Below, in pieces: positions 21,910 to 33,729 of a DNA stretch of 64,000 nt. Both the position numbers and the translations under genes were made by a program. The notes below the pieces were generated by a model, which saw nothing but the letters and a program-made list of their open reading frames with translations, was not told the DNA's origin and did no database searches. The number at the start of each line of letters is the position of its first letter. The stretch's first letter is position 1. Origin of the DNA: Megamerina dolium (taxonomy: Eukaryota; Arthropoda; Insecta; Diptera; Megamerinidae); the NCBI GenBank assembly GCA_963854835.1, contig OY978526.1, positions 46,260,140 to 46,324,139 of the forward strand, in the 5' to 3' direction.

Positions 21910-22023
21910 TGCGGATTTTGTGTTTGAGGATTTTGGTTTTGGGGATTTTGATTTTAGGGATAATGTATTTGTAGATTTTTTTAAAACTGTAGATTTTGTG
22001 TTTGGGGATTTTATTTTCGGGAA
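21910..22023 (+). repeat. 15-bp minisatellite, about seven units (right arm)
   Basis: Units such as GGATTTTGTGTTTGA, GGATTTTGGTTTTGG, GGATTTTGATTTTAG and AGATTTTGTGTTTGG run in tandem. It is inverted relative to the array at 14683-14730, so the pair could be the subterminal repeats of one older element now split by the gypsy insertion. Confidence 0.85.
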
Positions 22024-22029
22024 TGTCGT

Positions 22030-22200
22030 GGCTATCCCTTAATTCGGATTTTCTAATTAACCTTCCCAATTATAAACATCGTCTCACACTGTTAGCAACA
22101 CTGCCAACATTGGAAAGTAGAATGTTAAATACCATAAACATTGAATGTATATTTGATCCCGTGAGAAGCATGTGTGTGAGATTTTAATAATAATAGTTTG
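22030..22200. repeat. Dispersed repeat shared with 43050-43580
   Basis: TAATTAACCTTCCCAATTAT, ACATCGTCTCA, ACTGGAAAGTAGAA-type and GAGAAGCATGTGTGTGAG phrases also occur at 43058-43120 and 43555-43585. There the middle is about 400 bp longer. 22200-22740 holds nothing I recognise. Confidence 0.55.
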
Positions 22201-22769
22201 GTTGGCCATAAAAAATACTGAGGTTCTGCGTTTTCCAACTTATTCCATCACCTCCATTTTTTTTCTAGACCTACTTGAAAATTTTCCATTCTCTGCGCGA
22301 CTCTAGAGATCCGCGTTTAGACATCCGATATTCAAAATCATTGAATCTTGAACTTATATATTAGATTATTTTAAAAAACTGACAGAACTATGAAACAAAC
22401 AACTTTTATTATTCAAAATTACCACATTTAAGGGAGTTACTATATAATCATTCAACGTATAAAATCTATTTTCCATAATTCTTAATAAATCACCGTTATT
22501 TAAATTAATTTGGAAAATTTTTACTTCAATTCAAGAAATTACTGATGTGTTATTGTAAATAACATTCAACAATCGGAAATATATTCTTATTTACAAATAA
22601 CTTAAAATTGTTTATTTTTTAAATATGTTTTGTCTGCCATTTCTTCTTATAAAGTTCATCACCAATTTCTTTTCTTCGTTCTCGTCGCTAAACATGCCTA
22701 AATGGGAAAATATTCAAATATTAATGCAAATAAAATAAGTTTGTGAACATATTGTACCCAATCAACTAC

Positions 22770-24020
22770 ATGCCCAAGAATAGCGGAAATAAGGGATGTA
22801 ATTAAGGAGCTAAAACTCAACAAAGCTGCGGGCATCGACGGCATACAGCCAGAATTACTTACTGCCGACCCACAAATATCAGCTGAAATTCTGCATCCGC
22901 ACATCTCTGCTGTTTGGGACAGCGAAAAGCTACCTCCCTCTTGGAAGAAGGCCATCATCGTTAAGCTTCCGAAAAAGGGTGATTTGCGTGACTGTGGCAG
23001 TTGGAGAGGAATAACATTACTCAATACCATCTACAAAATCCTAGGCACTCTTATACAGAATAGGCTCCAGTGAGTTGAGAATTTTTGAAGGCACGAGCAT
23101 GCTGGATTACATCCGAAACGTACTTGTGTTGATCAAGCAAAATCACTTCGTATAATGGCGCTCCCTATTATAAATGTACATGAAAGCATTCGACACACTT
23201 AAAGTAGAAAAGGAGTCCCCCTGAAGTTAATCCGCCTCATAATAGCGCTGTACGAGAACTCTGAACTGGTGGTTCTTCACAATGGCAGCATCAGTGATTC
23301 GTTCACCACCAACGCTGCAGTACGGCAGAGTTGGCCTCTCTCCACGCTTCTCTTCGCCATTGTGTTGGATGAACTGGCATTATGTGGAATCTGACATGGC
23401 AACTTGAGGTCTTGAACTTTGCCGATGACATGACCGATATGCAAGCGAAGGCGAACAACTTAATCACTCCAATACAAGCCATATAATTATTGGCGGTTAC
23501 ACAATATCAACAGACGGAGGAGCTGAATCGGATGCTAACTGCTGGTTGAGCAAAGCAAAGGCAAAGTATTAGCAAATTCCCAAATCTCCAGATGTACGAA
23601 ATTATGAATATTCTCCGCATGCGAGAAATCGACGCTACTGTACGAAAGCGAAACATAGCTGATCTCGAACACCATCACCCAGAGACTTCAAGCTTTCGTT
23701 AACAAATGTATGAGGATCATATGTAGAATATTCTGGCCTAACACTATTTCCAACGAGGCTCTATGGTGTCTAACGAACGAGGAACCTATACTTAACCAGA
23801 TTAAGCGTAGGAAGTGGGGCTGGATTGACTACACGCTAAGAAAGCAGCCAGAAAGCATCACAAGCATGTCGCTCGAATGAAACCAGCAAGGGAGCAGAAG
23901 CCAGCAGAACCAGCAACGGGAACTAACTGCTGTCAACACCACATGGGATGGCGCTTTAACAACAGCCCAGAATCGTGAGCGATGGAGAAGCCTTGTGGAG
24001 GCCCTATGTGCAAATTAGGA
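22770..24020 (+). pseudogene. LINE reverse transcriptase relic, family 1
   Basis: An uninterrupted block from about 22783 to 23070 encodes EIRDVIKELKLNKAAGIDGI, then PPSWKKAIIVKLPKKGD, CGSWRGITLLNTIYKIL and LIQNRLQ, the N-terminal fingers of a non-LTR reverse transcriptase. Stops follow. Later pieces are still legible: HEHAGLHPKRTCVDQ, VPLKLIRLIIALYENS, LNFADDMTDMQA (the catalytic FADD, about 23410) and a C-terminal RRKWGWIDYTLRK with RERWRSLVEALC to about 24010. It lacks the endonuclease and any ORF1. Clade not assigned. Inactive. Confidence 0.82.
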
Positions 24021-24239
24021 TGGGCTCTTAGCAATTCATTTATAATATCGAGTTAGTTATCGCTTGTATTATTGCCAAAAAATCATTCGCAGACATCCAA
24101 GTTTCTCTATTGTGGTCATTTGGTTTGTAAATGCTTTTTTTTTTGTTAATTAATTTAAGAATGTGGGGTCAGTTGAAAATACCAACAAACTAAAGTTAAA
24201 TAAAATGAACCGGATTTTGATAATTGCATTTCATTTGCG

Positions 24240-24720
24240 ATTTTTTAATTTAATTTTTTAATATCGTTGTACGGTATTCAAAGGTTTTTCCATTTTTATC
24301 AAGAGCTTTCACAAATGGCTTTATCAAACCAAGTTTAACAGGAAGCGGTAGCAGAATTATTTGTGTTGAGTCAACTAATGGCGTATTCATAACATTTTTT
24401 TCACCTACTCTGAAAAATATACGACTTTGCCAATCTCTTTGAATATGCTCCTCGACTGTACCATTGACAAGGCATGGCTAGTAGAATGTCTGGGCACACA
24501 TTTTCATTATGCGAGTTGACTGCCTTTAAGCATATTGTATTGTAATGCTAACATTTACACTTAAATATTGCAATTTTGGAAAAAAAAACCAGGTTTTTGT
24601 TTCATATCATTCCGTAAATCTCTGTCAATCCTTTAGAATTTTCTATAAATTCAGCATTTTTGTAAAGCAATAGATCTTTTGCATCCATTAACAGAAAAAT
24701 TTTGAAAATTGGACATTAAA
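24240..24720 (-). pseudogene. Relic of a multicopy arthropod protein family of unknown function
   Basis: On the minus strand a readable block (about 24470-24250) contains QRDWQSRIFFRVGEKNVMNT, PLVDSTQIILLPLPVKLGLI and KPFVKALDKNGKTFEY. I recognise the pattern 'GEKNV...LVD...LLPPLHIKLGLMKxFVKALDxxG' from uncharacterised proteins present in many copies in arthropod genomes, probably transposon-linked. The function is unknown. Upstream (to about 24720) fragments such as WRLKALLLMSNF may be the more N-terminal part in other frames. Frameshifted and dead. Confidence 0.5.
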
Positions 24721-25547
24721 AGTAATGCTTTTAATCGCCAACCAAACTCTACGTAATTTTTCATATATCATTTTTTACATTCCTTTGCAGATTATAAAAA
24801 CATCTATACTCTATCTATACTGTTGATAAGCCCATTTTTTTGTTTGTTTCTAATTAATATATTCCAAAACATGGCTTTCAAAAACACATATTTTAAATAA
24901 AGCTTGTGTGGAGCTTATTATGAATATATTTATGAAAATAAGATGATGGATTTCTTTTTAGTCACACCAAATTTGAGCATATTTCTGTAGTATTTCTAAA
25001 TTCGATTGCTTTTTAGCCAATATTGCAGTATTGAAGCAGAATTTTTAAAATTAAGACTTCTTTAGGAAACACAGTAACGAGAACTCATATTTTTGTTTGA
25101 CGGTCCTTCATCGCTTTTTAAAACATATTCATAGTATGTGTACCTATAATGGACACTTATGTGTACCGTTGACCTTTTTCAGCGTTCATATACGCTCTTG
25201 TATATAAGCAATATGTGTAATGCTTATTTGTATGGGAACTTTTGCAGATTCTTTCATTTCACGCTGCATTAAAATTAAAGTATTTAACGAAGCATATTAT
25301 GTACAATTCACAAACGATAGCTGCATTGCAGTAGAGTAGAATGAATGCATATGTGGACTACGTCTAATTCGCTTTCTCATAGTAGTTTTTATTCTGTAAT
25401 CCTTTAATTGTTTTGCTTTTCGGTGTGTTTATTCAATTTTTTTTTTCCATTTTTCAAATCACGTACTTCATGAATTTTAATGAAGTTTGCCTTCTATTTA
25501 ACTTTCTACAATTAGTAGAAAAGAATATATATAGATATACATACATA
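24721..25547. other. No recognisable feature
   Basis: AT-rich spacer; no element ends or gene signals identified. Confidence 0.5.
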
Positions 25548-26078
25548 CAAGGTACGACAATTATGTATAAAGACTGGCTCTAGAAAACACAATTAAAACA
25601 CGATATCTGCTAATTTTTCGGTATATTTATTCGAAATATTCTCCTCCTGATTCAATACACTTGTTACATCGATTTAATAGTGATTCAAACGTGTGTTCCA
25701 GCTCATTTTTCGGAATTGCCCTCGTCGAAGCCCGTTGTATGGTCTGAATGTCATCCAAAAAGCATCCTTTCAACTTCAATTTCAGTTTTGGGAACAAAAA
25801 GAAGTAGCAAGGTGCCAAATCAGGTGAATACGGCGGGTGATTCAACACACAGACCTGATTCCGAGCCAAAAATTGACGAACAATGATTGCTGTGTGTTAA
25901 ATTTCAACATCAAACGAACACATGTTTTGTAAAATGAATGTCAATAAACATTAAATGTCAACCAAATGCCATGAAATTTTCACAGTTAGTAAAGGAAGGT
26001 TGAAGCTTCAAACACATAGATGGCGCGCTTGGTTGCTGAGATATGGTTCGACTCTTAATACATAATTGTCGCATCTTG
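25548..26078 (-). mobile_element. Internally deleted mariner (531 bp) with both ends
   Basis: Inverted ends CAAGGTACGACAATTATGTA (25548) and its near-complement ending TACATAATTGTCGCATCTTG-like sequence at 26078 are both flanked by TA (25546-25547, 26079-26080). Inside, only the 3' part of a DD34D transposase remains (25627-25890, minus). A non-autonomous deletion derivative. Confidence 0.88.
25627..25890 (-). pseudogene. DD34D mariner transposase, C-terminal fragment
   Basis: The minus-strand frame reads FLARNQVCVLNHPPYSPDLA then PCYFFLFPKLKLKLKG and ends ESGGEYFE with a stop at 25627. PYSPDLAP holds the third catalytic Asp, and the YFLFPKLK and C-terminal 'RCNKCIESGGEYFE' blocks are typical of the family. 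The helix-turn-helix and the first two catalytic Asp residues are missing through internal deletion. DLAPCYFF shows Cys where most relatives have Ser. Not functional. Confidence 0.85.
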
Positions 26079-26139
26079 TATGTTTTCGTATGATAGCAGT
26101 AACACTAAAATGACAAGAAAGCAATCAAAACTCTGAAAA

Positions 26140-26330
<191 letters not shown>

Positions 26331-27550
26331 CCATGATGATCCATACTTGATCCATTTCGAGGTTCCCTGCTTTTTGAAAGAAAAAAACACAGAAAATTCA
26401 AATTGAATGGGGAATGTTTATTATTGTGTCTTTCAACTGTTGGCCGCGGCTACGTCTCAGATGGTCCATCCGTTGAGTCCAATTTTCGATGACTCGTTCG
26501 AACATTTCGACTGGTAACTGGCGAATGACACGCGTGATGTTTTGCTCTGAATCGAAGCGAGTTTGTCCGCATAAACTTTAGACTTTACATATCCCCACAG
26601 GAAAAAGTCTAATGGTGTGATATCACACGATCTTGGTGGCCAATCGACCGGCGCAAAACGTGAAATTAGCTGCTCACCGAAGTGTTCTCTCAATAAATCC
26701 ATTGATTGATGCGATGTGTGCGAAGTGGCGCTTTCTTGTTGAAACCAAATGTCGCCGAGATCACGAGCTTCAATTTCAGGCATCAAATAGTCGGATATCA
26801 TCGCACGATGACGGTTACATTCTCACCGGCATCATTTTTGAAGAAATATGGACCGATGATTCCGCCGGATTGATTTGGCAGATGTTAAATCTCTTTAGGT
26901 TGCTCTTCTACCCAAATGCAGCAATTTTGCTTGTTTACATACCCATTGAGTCAGAAATGGGCCTCATCGCTGAACAAAATTTGGTTCGAAAACGTCGGAT
27001 CTTCTTGGAACTTTTCAGGAGCCCATAGAGCGAATCGATGTCGCTTGGGAAGGTCGGGCGGTTTCAGTTCTTGCACAAGCTGTATTTTGTACGCTTTCAA
27101 TTTAAGATCTCAACGTCAAATGCGCCAAGTCGTTCCATACGTCAGTTCGAGTTGCTGCGAACGGCGCCGAATCAACTCTCCACGGTCTTCGTGTACACTC
27201 TCAGCTACGGCCGCTATATTTTCTTCACTGCGTGCTGGACGTGGTCTATTCGGTCGAATATTATCCAATAATGAATGCTGGGTCTCAAGATGAGTGATGA
27301 TGTTGATAGTACGCTCAGTAGGCCGATTATGTTGACCATAAGTTGAGCGAAGTGCATGGAACACATTCCCCACAGAACGTGAATTTTCGTAATAAAGTTG
27401 AACGATTTGTAAACGTTGTTCAGGAATAAGTCTTTCCATGATGAAATGCCAAGCCATACTAAACAAAAATAACATGACAGCATGGCACGACTCACACGTG
27501 ATCTGTCAAAATGAAGGTATTGAAAAAAGTATGTCTACTTGGATCACCCA
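26331..27550 (-). pseudogene. Rosa-type mariner, subfamily C, inserted in a (TA)n tract
   Basis: Minus-strand transposase relic. The N-terminal part 27439-27116 reads MERLIPEQRLQIVQLYYENS, then NVFHALRSTYGQHNRPTERT and IRRRSQQLELTYGTTWRI. The C-terminal part 26801-26457 reads EARDLGDIWFQQESATSHTS then PPRSCDITPLDFFLWGYVKS. The catalytic Asp of the usual QQDG is Glu (QQES), and frameshifts break the middle, so it is inactive. The right end is GGTGATCCAAGTAGACAT-like (27525-27550); the left end is poorly matched. (TA)n lies on both sides, as expected for an insertion into a TA-rich target. Confidence 0.85.
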
Positions 27551-27710
<160 letters not shown>

Positions 27711-27734
27711 TGCAAAATGGAGTAAACTTATAAA

Positions 27735-27762
27735 GTCGGTCGGCGGTCGGCGGTCGGCGGTG
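27735..27762 (+). repeat. Short 7-bp tandem repeat (GGCGGTC)n
   Basis: About three and a half units of CGGTCGG/GGCGGTC, notable for GC content in an otherwise AT-rich region. Confidence 0.85.
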
Positions 27763-29492
27763 AAAAGATCGTTTAGCAAGAAAGACCTTTATGCGAAAAT
27801 ATTGATGGTCGCGAAGCCGACATCGGCATATACAGATAATTCTATCGAAAGCCATCCATATTGAAAAAATTTCATGAAGTATCAATTTAAAACATTTAAA
27901 GTAGTTTAAATAAATGTTATGTATTACAGAAAAAGTATTAAAATTGTAAAGAAAGTTTCAACTTTGACCTTGAGCCACGGCTTACATGGGCGTGCCTCAA
28001 AAAAAAATTGGGTGGTTTATATTCACAAAAGTAGGTTCTATAAGAAGAAATTTATTTTTTTTCCTTTCAGTGGGCTATTCTATATTTGTTCAAAATATTT
28101 TAATTTGAAATTTTAAAAAAGATGTTATTTTTCATCTCAAGGAATATAATACCGATATTATGCTTCCATATATATGAAATCGTTGAAATTCCTGTAAGTG
28201 AAATCAATTGTTTCCAAAACTTACAATTGGTTTTCGAAATCTGCGGTGCGGCAAGCACAATACGAGTTATTATTCCCAGCAATTAACGATGGACTTCATT
28301 CACAAAATTTACGTGGGCGTGTGAAATGCGTTGGCTGTAAACCGAACTAACGGCTACCACACAGCAATGCTGAAGTTGCACGAGCCTTTTCAATGATGAA
28401 ATGTATTAAAACCAAACAAAGAAATAAAATTAACGCAGTAATGATTTGTTTCACAGGCAAAACTGTCAAAAATTATTTAATTTTCTACAAATACTAAATA
28501 CATGACATCGTGAACTCGGCTATTATCTATTTTCGTCAGTGGCGTAGCCGGAGCGAGCAGAGTGATAGATTATTTATTATTTATTTTGCGTGATAGCCCT
28601 AGCTGCCATCAAGACTCTGGTCTCAATACTCTCGACATAGAAGTGTAGATGGAAATTGAAAAGCGGAGGAGCTCGCATGATAGAGTACAAAAGTAGTGCC
28701 AAACGACTCATAGAATACTAGAAATTTGCTGCATGCATGAAAGAAATCGCATTCAGCGTCATGAATTAGTTGAATTATACAATATAATTACAAGACATGG
28801 TAAATTGCGTGTTAATCACGCAAGGTAAGAACAATGACATCCTCTTTCACTTCAATGTGTGTCTAAGCAAGGACATATTTTTGAAACACTCCTACACATC
28901 AACTGACACAAAAACAACTGACACACAAACGACAGAAATTTTCTAATTGAATAAATGTATTTCAACTCTGTATAAAAAAGCAAAACATACAAAAATACCA
29001 TATACAATATATTTTTTTGCTTTTTATGTAAAGGGTGAACATTTTGTGAAATTTATAACAAAAAAAGTTAAGTATTTTGCAATTCAAATACAATGAGTAG
29101 GCCATGACCTTAGCTTGACGTACATATAAGAAGTTGCATATGTATGTATAAATTTTAATTTTAGCTTCGTAAAAAAAGGAAACCGAGCTAGAAGTGTGAC
29201 AAACTATTTTGCACACATAATCTGTTCGTAAATCGCAGTATATTCGTACAAAAAGTAAAGTGACAAGCTTGATTGAAACGTTTTGAAACTCAAACAGCTC
29301 CAGATTGACACACAAAACAGAATGTTAGAGCAAAATATCCCGGGCGCAAGATATATGAATCAAATTGATCAGGACCGGGGAGACTGTCACTGGTAAGAGG
29401 TATTGAAGAATTCAAAACCAAGTGGTTGTTTGGCGTAGCGTATAGTCAATGATGTATCCGTGCAAAAGATGATGGCGCGTGTGCAACGAAAA
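27763..29492. other. No recognisable gene
   Basis: The frame 28962-29315 (minus) is cysteine/phenylalanine/tyrosine-rich with no motif. A CAGTGGCGTAGC phrase at 28546 resembles a hAT terminus, but no matching right end was found. Nothing else stands out. Confidence 0.5.
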
Positions 29493-31250
29493 GTCGGATC
29501 ACTTGTTACTTACTTACTTAGTTATATGGCCATAACAACCGAATATCGATTTAGGCTGAAAATAACATGCTACGCCAGCCATCTCTGTTCTTCGCTAGCT
29601 GGCGCCAGTTAGAAATTCCAAGCGCCGTCAGGTTCTCCAGTACTTGGTCTTTCCACCGGAGGTTTGGTCTTCCTCTTCTGCGCCGTCCTCCAGCAGGTTC
29701 CGAATATAACACCTTCTTAGCTGGAGCGTGTTCTTCCATTCGCTCGACATGACCTAGCCAGCGCAGCCGCTGGATTTTGATGCGCTTTACTATGTCAATA
29801 TCGGCATACAGCTCGTACAGCTCATGGTTGTACCTTATTCGGTACTCGCCACCAACGCAAATAGGTCCAAAGATCTTACGTAGGACTTTTCTCTCGAAAA
29901 CCCCAAGAATTCGCTCATCCGAGGTGGAAATTGTCCAGGCTTCAGCACCATATGTTAGGACAGGCATGATGAGAGACTTGTAGAGTGTAGTTTTCGTTCT
30001 TCGAGAGAGGGCTCGACTTCTCAATTGCTTACTCAGCCCAAAGTAACACCTGTTAGCAAGAGTTATCCTACGCATGATCTCCAGGCTGACGTCATTACAG
30101 TTGTTGATGCTGGTTCCAAGATAGACGAAGTCCCTTACTACTTCAAAAGCGTAGTTGTCAACAGTGACGTGCTGTCCAAGATGGCGGGACTCTTTGTTTG
30201 TTCACACTAGATACTTCGTCTTGCCCTCGTTCACCGTGAGACCCATCCGACGCGACTCTCTTTCCAACTCTGAGAATGCTGCACTGACTGCTCGCGTGTT
30301 CATGCCGATTATGTCAATATCGTCGGCATACGCTAACAACATGACACTTTTGTTGAAAATATTATTTTCTCCATAATAAGATTGAAGAAGTCGCACAATA
30401 ACGAATCACCTTGTCTGAAACCCCGTTCTGTATTAAACGGTGCAGAGAGGTCCTTCCCAATTTTCATTGCACAACGGGAGTGTCATTCTACAAAGTCGAA
30501 TGAGCTTTGCAGGAATACCGAACTCAGATATTGTTGCGTAGAGGTAATCCCTTACCGGACTGTCGAAAGCGGCTTTATAATCAACAAATAGGTGGTGTGT
30601 GTCGATATGTTTTTCTTGGGTCTTCTCCAGGATTTGGCGCAATGTGAAAATCTGGTCGATAGTGGATTTACCAAGTCTGAATCCACACTGATAAGGCCCA
30701 ATTAGGTTGTTGAGCATGGACTTCGATATTTCACACAATACGCTCGATAGAACCTTGTACGCGATGCTCAGGAGACTTAGTCCACGGTAGTTGGCGCAAT
30801 TTGTGGGGTGTCCATTTTTATGTACAGGACAGAGAACAGTGAGCCTCCAATCATAGTCATAGTCGGGTGGTGGAACATCAACACCATCATCTGTAATTGG
30901 GGTTATCGGGCACTCTCCTCCACTGCCGGAATTGTTTGTAGGATCGTCAGTCAGTAATGTGGAGAAGTGTTCCCTCCATAGGCTCAGTACACTCTGGACA
31001 TCTGTAACCAGATTCCCATTTCCATCACGACAAGAAGAGGCTCCGGGATTTAAATCTCCACTCAGGCGCTTGATCTTTTCGAAGAATTTTCGAATCTCAT
31101 TCTTGTCGGTACACATCTCTATCTCCTCACACTCGCGTCTTTCTTGTTCTCTTTTCTTGCGCCTGAAAAGACGTCTCTCTGCACTCCTTTTCTCTCTGTA
31201 TCGCTCCTTAACAGCTCTCGTTGAGCCTGCACGCACGTCGGATCACTTGT
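29493..31250 (-). mobile_element. 5'-truncated LINE with 14-bp target duplication
   Basis: GTCGGATCACTTGT occurs at 29493-29506 and again at 31237-31250, exactly bounding the element (29507-31236). On the minus strand the 3' end is a (TAAG)n tail after GGCCATATAACTAAG. A 5' truncation, direct duplications and a simple-sequence tail are the signature of target-primed reverse transcription. The duplication is still perfect, so the insertion may be fairly recent, although the coding region was already defective. Confidence 0.92.
29551..31236 (-). pseudogene. LINE reverse transcriptase, broken into at least three frames
   Basis: Family 2 LINE. The first block (31236-30433) holds an arginine-rich linker (KERYREKRSAERRLFRRKKR) and then the RT fingers and palm: NYRGLSLLSIAYKVLSS, GPYQCGFRLGKSTIDQ and HHLFVDYKAAFDS, whose Asp is catalytic. 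An internal deletion sits near PDYDYDW/RLTVLCPVHKNG. The second block (30396-30202) has LLAYADDIDIIG, the catalytic YADD. The third (30075-29551) is the thumb and C terminus: LTYGAEAWTIS, RLRWLGHVERM, GRRRRGRPNLRWKDQ and an RDGW motif. Frameshifts at about 30430 and 30100-30200 make it inactive. Copies at 13515-13760 and 57925-58760 share this sequence. Confidence 0.9.
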
Positions 31251-33729
31251 ATTTGAGTTAAATTACAACTAATATTTTAATATTTTAATTATAGTAAATC
31301 CACAAAGTATGTTAATAATAAAAATTAAATTTCAAAGTTCTCTAGTTTATTTCTGGTAGTAGTTTCTAAGTGCTACAGTTTTGGCATGTTCACCCTTTAC
31401 TAAAGAACATAATACATGCATACATCATTCATAAATATAGAACACGTCAACCACCATGGTACAAGACGATGTCGGAGTCACGCATATCATTTTTCATACT
31501 TCAAAGAGGTAATATGTAGCAACAAAAAATACTAAAACAATAACAATATTATAAATAAATATATGAACTGTTAAACTACGGAAATCTATCTATTTCCGAC
31601 TATCACAATGATGATTACACTTAATTGTAACAGTTTCCGCAACTTTTTTAGTTTCTTTTTTTTTCTATTTACGTTGATTCTAGGAAATTGCTACAAATTA
31701 GCGTATATGTAATGTGGTTTAAACGTAGCATAACACAGTTGTACTGAATGAAAGTAACGACAAATATAAAGTAAGGAAATTGCGATAGAACAGAGAGGTA
31801 CCAAATAACACAAGGATTTTTATACTATTTATATGAATACCTGTACATATGTAGGTATAACATATGTGTATCTGTACAGGATGAGAACAATGAAGTATTG
31901 CAGGATTGAACCTAAAATAACTTTTTGCAAAGAGATATTATTGCCTGATAGTGTAACTTATTGTTGGTTCCTTCAGTCGCTTGAGTTGTAGGTGGTTCCT
32001 CATCCGTATTTATTTAAGAGATTGCTTTAGATGATGGGCCTTCGCTTCCAATAAGCTGTGCCTTACCTACCAGGTTTCCAATCAGAGGCGCGGAGAACTC
32101 TTCATGTCGGGGTTCCAACTCATCCTACGCGTTCGGCGTTCGAGTTTATATGTAAGCAAAAGGATCGTTGAAAATTTTGGTCTGTAGCTCAATTTCATTG
32201 GCCACACCAGGATCTGCTCCTCTCTTGGTACTATCGGTACTATGCGCAATGAAGATGAAGATCGCCACAATAAAAGCGGAAAAAGAAGATTGCTCTAGGA
32301 AAATAAAGAATTTGAAATCAAGCTCATAGAAAGTGTCCTCTGCTCGAAGTATATTTGCAGAAAGCCAAATAAGAAAAATTATGACAAATGGTATGTAGAA
32401 TTCGCAATTTAAGAGTATGCATACTTGGAGTTTTTTGGTTTACATCTTAGACAAAAACTTCCAATGGTTATGGTGCGATTTATCGAGTACTATATGTATG
32501 CATGCTGCCGGACCGATGTGGCAAAGTACTCACAGTTAAGAACTCACTGATGAGGAAAAAGGATGTACTCTTGGCTTCGATGAGATGAAGGTTACGGAAG
32601 CATACGAGTACGAATCCACAGGCGATTTTGTAAGGAAACCTACAAACTCTGTGGATGTGGTAATGGCACTGGGGTTGTGGGCAAGATGGAAGAATCCAAG
32701 CGGAACTCATTTAATTAGTGAGTGATTGGTTCGACGTCCTCAACTCTTCTGTAAAGACTCATAACTATCCTAGAAGAGGTAAATATTGTTTGGCGTCGTG
32801 ATATATAAAGGGTCTGCTGCCAGCAATGCCATTCGAATATGTATAAGGTATCACTTCAAATATTGTAATCAAGACCTATAGAGCACTAGAGCGGCAACAT
32901 ACGCAGAAAATGAGGCTTGAAGGATCATCCCATGCCAAAAAATTTAAGTTGAAGCTTCGGAAATATATTTTAGATAATGTTTTCGTATTTTTCCAACAAA
33001 ATATTTCGTCGAGTAATATGCATGTTTTAAATTGTTTTACAACAAAATACCGACAATGTTGAGCAAGACTATAGCGAGTGGCTGAACTCCCGTAATCCTC
33101 AGTTGTTGTGTACCAACAAAGTGGAAAACGAAGTCGTTGAAGAATGGCCTGAAATTATCTGAGAAATCTCCGTGAAGATGCCCTTGAATATATAGGAGGA
33201 CATACACAGTATCCGAAAACAGTCCTTTTACGAATACGAGAAGGCAAACCAAACTATATTTACTTAGATGGATTAGGCATCTAAAAGTTTTTTGAAAAAG
33301 CCATCACCACACTTCCTAAATAAAGTAAATGCCTCGAAGCGGTTTTTAATAGCTATAGCACATTAGAAAAACCTACAGCAGTGCCTATTAAAGTAAAGCA
33401 CAAATGTGGTTCTATCTCCTGATGTAAAGCGATTAATATTTAAATTTTTCGTCCTGTATCTGAAGAGGTAAAGTAACTGTTGGGCGAGCTATTGCGACAC
33501 CCTGAAAATTGCCAAAGGTTAAGAAGATCAGCTTGCTTATTTACATACTTGCATTACTGATGTGTACATATGGTATGTACAATATTATACTGTTAGCATA
33601 ATATTGTTCTCATGATTTAATATATCAAGTACAAATTTAGCATCTTTCTATAAAATTACGGTTGAGGGAAAAGCTCCTCATCGTACAATAACGATCCGAG
33701 AAGTCCAATAGATATTCAATTACTCGTTC
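31251..33729. other. No recognisable gene in ~2.5 kb
   Basis: Mostly AT-rich. 32000-32750 and 33050-33300 are less AT-rich and have short frames on both strands, but I recognise no domain and the frames are repeatedly stopped. A decayed coding sequence or element cannot be excluded. Confidence 0.45.

Noticed and set aside
28546..28600. CAGTGGCGTAGCCGG as a hAT terminus
   Set aside because: It resembles hAT ends, but no matching inverted end or 8-bp duplication was found nearby.
32460..32760. Possible host exon in the less AT-rich stretch at 32-33.3 kb
   Set aside because: Frames on both strands are shorter than 80 codons, repeatedly stopped, and show no motif or splice pattern I could support.
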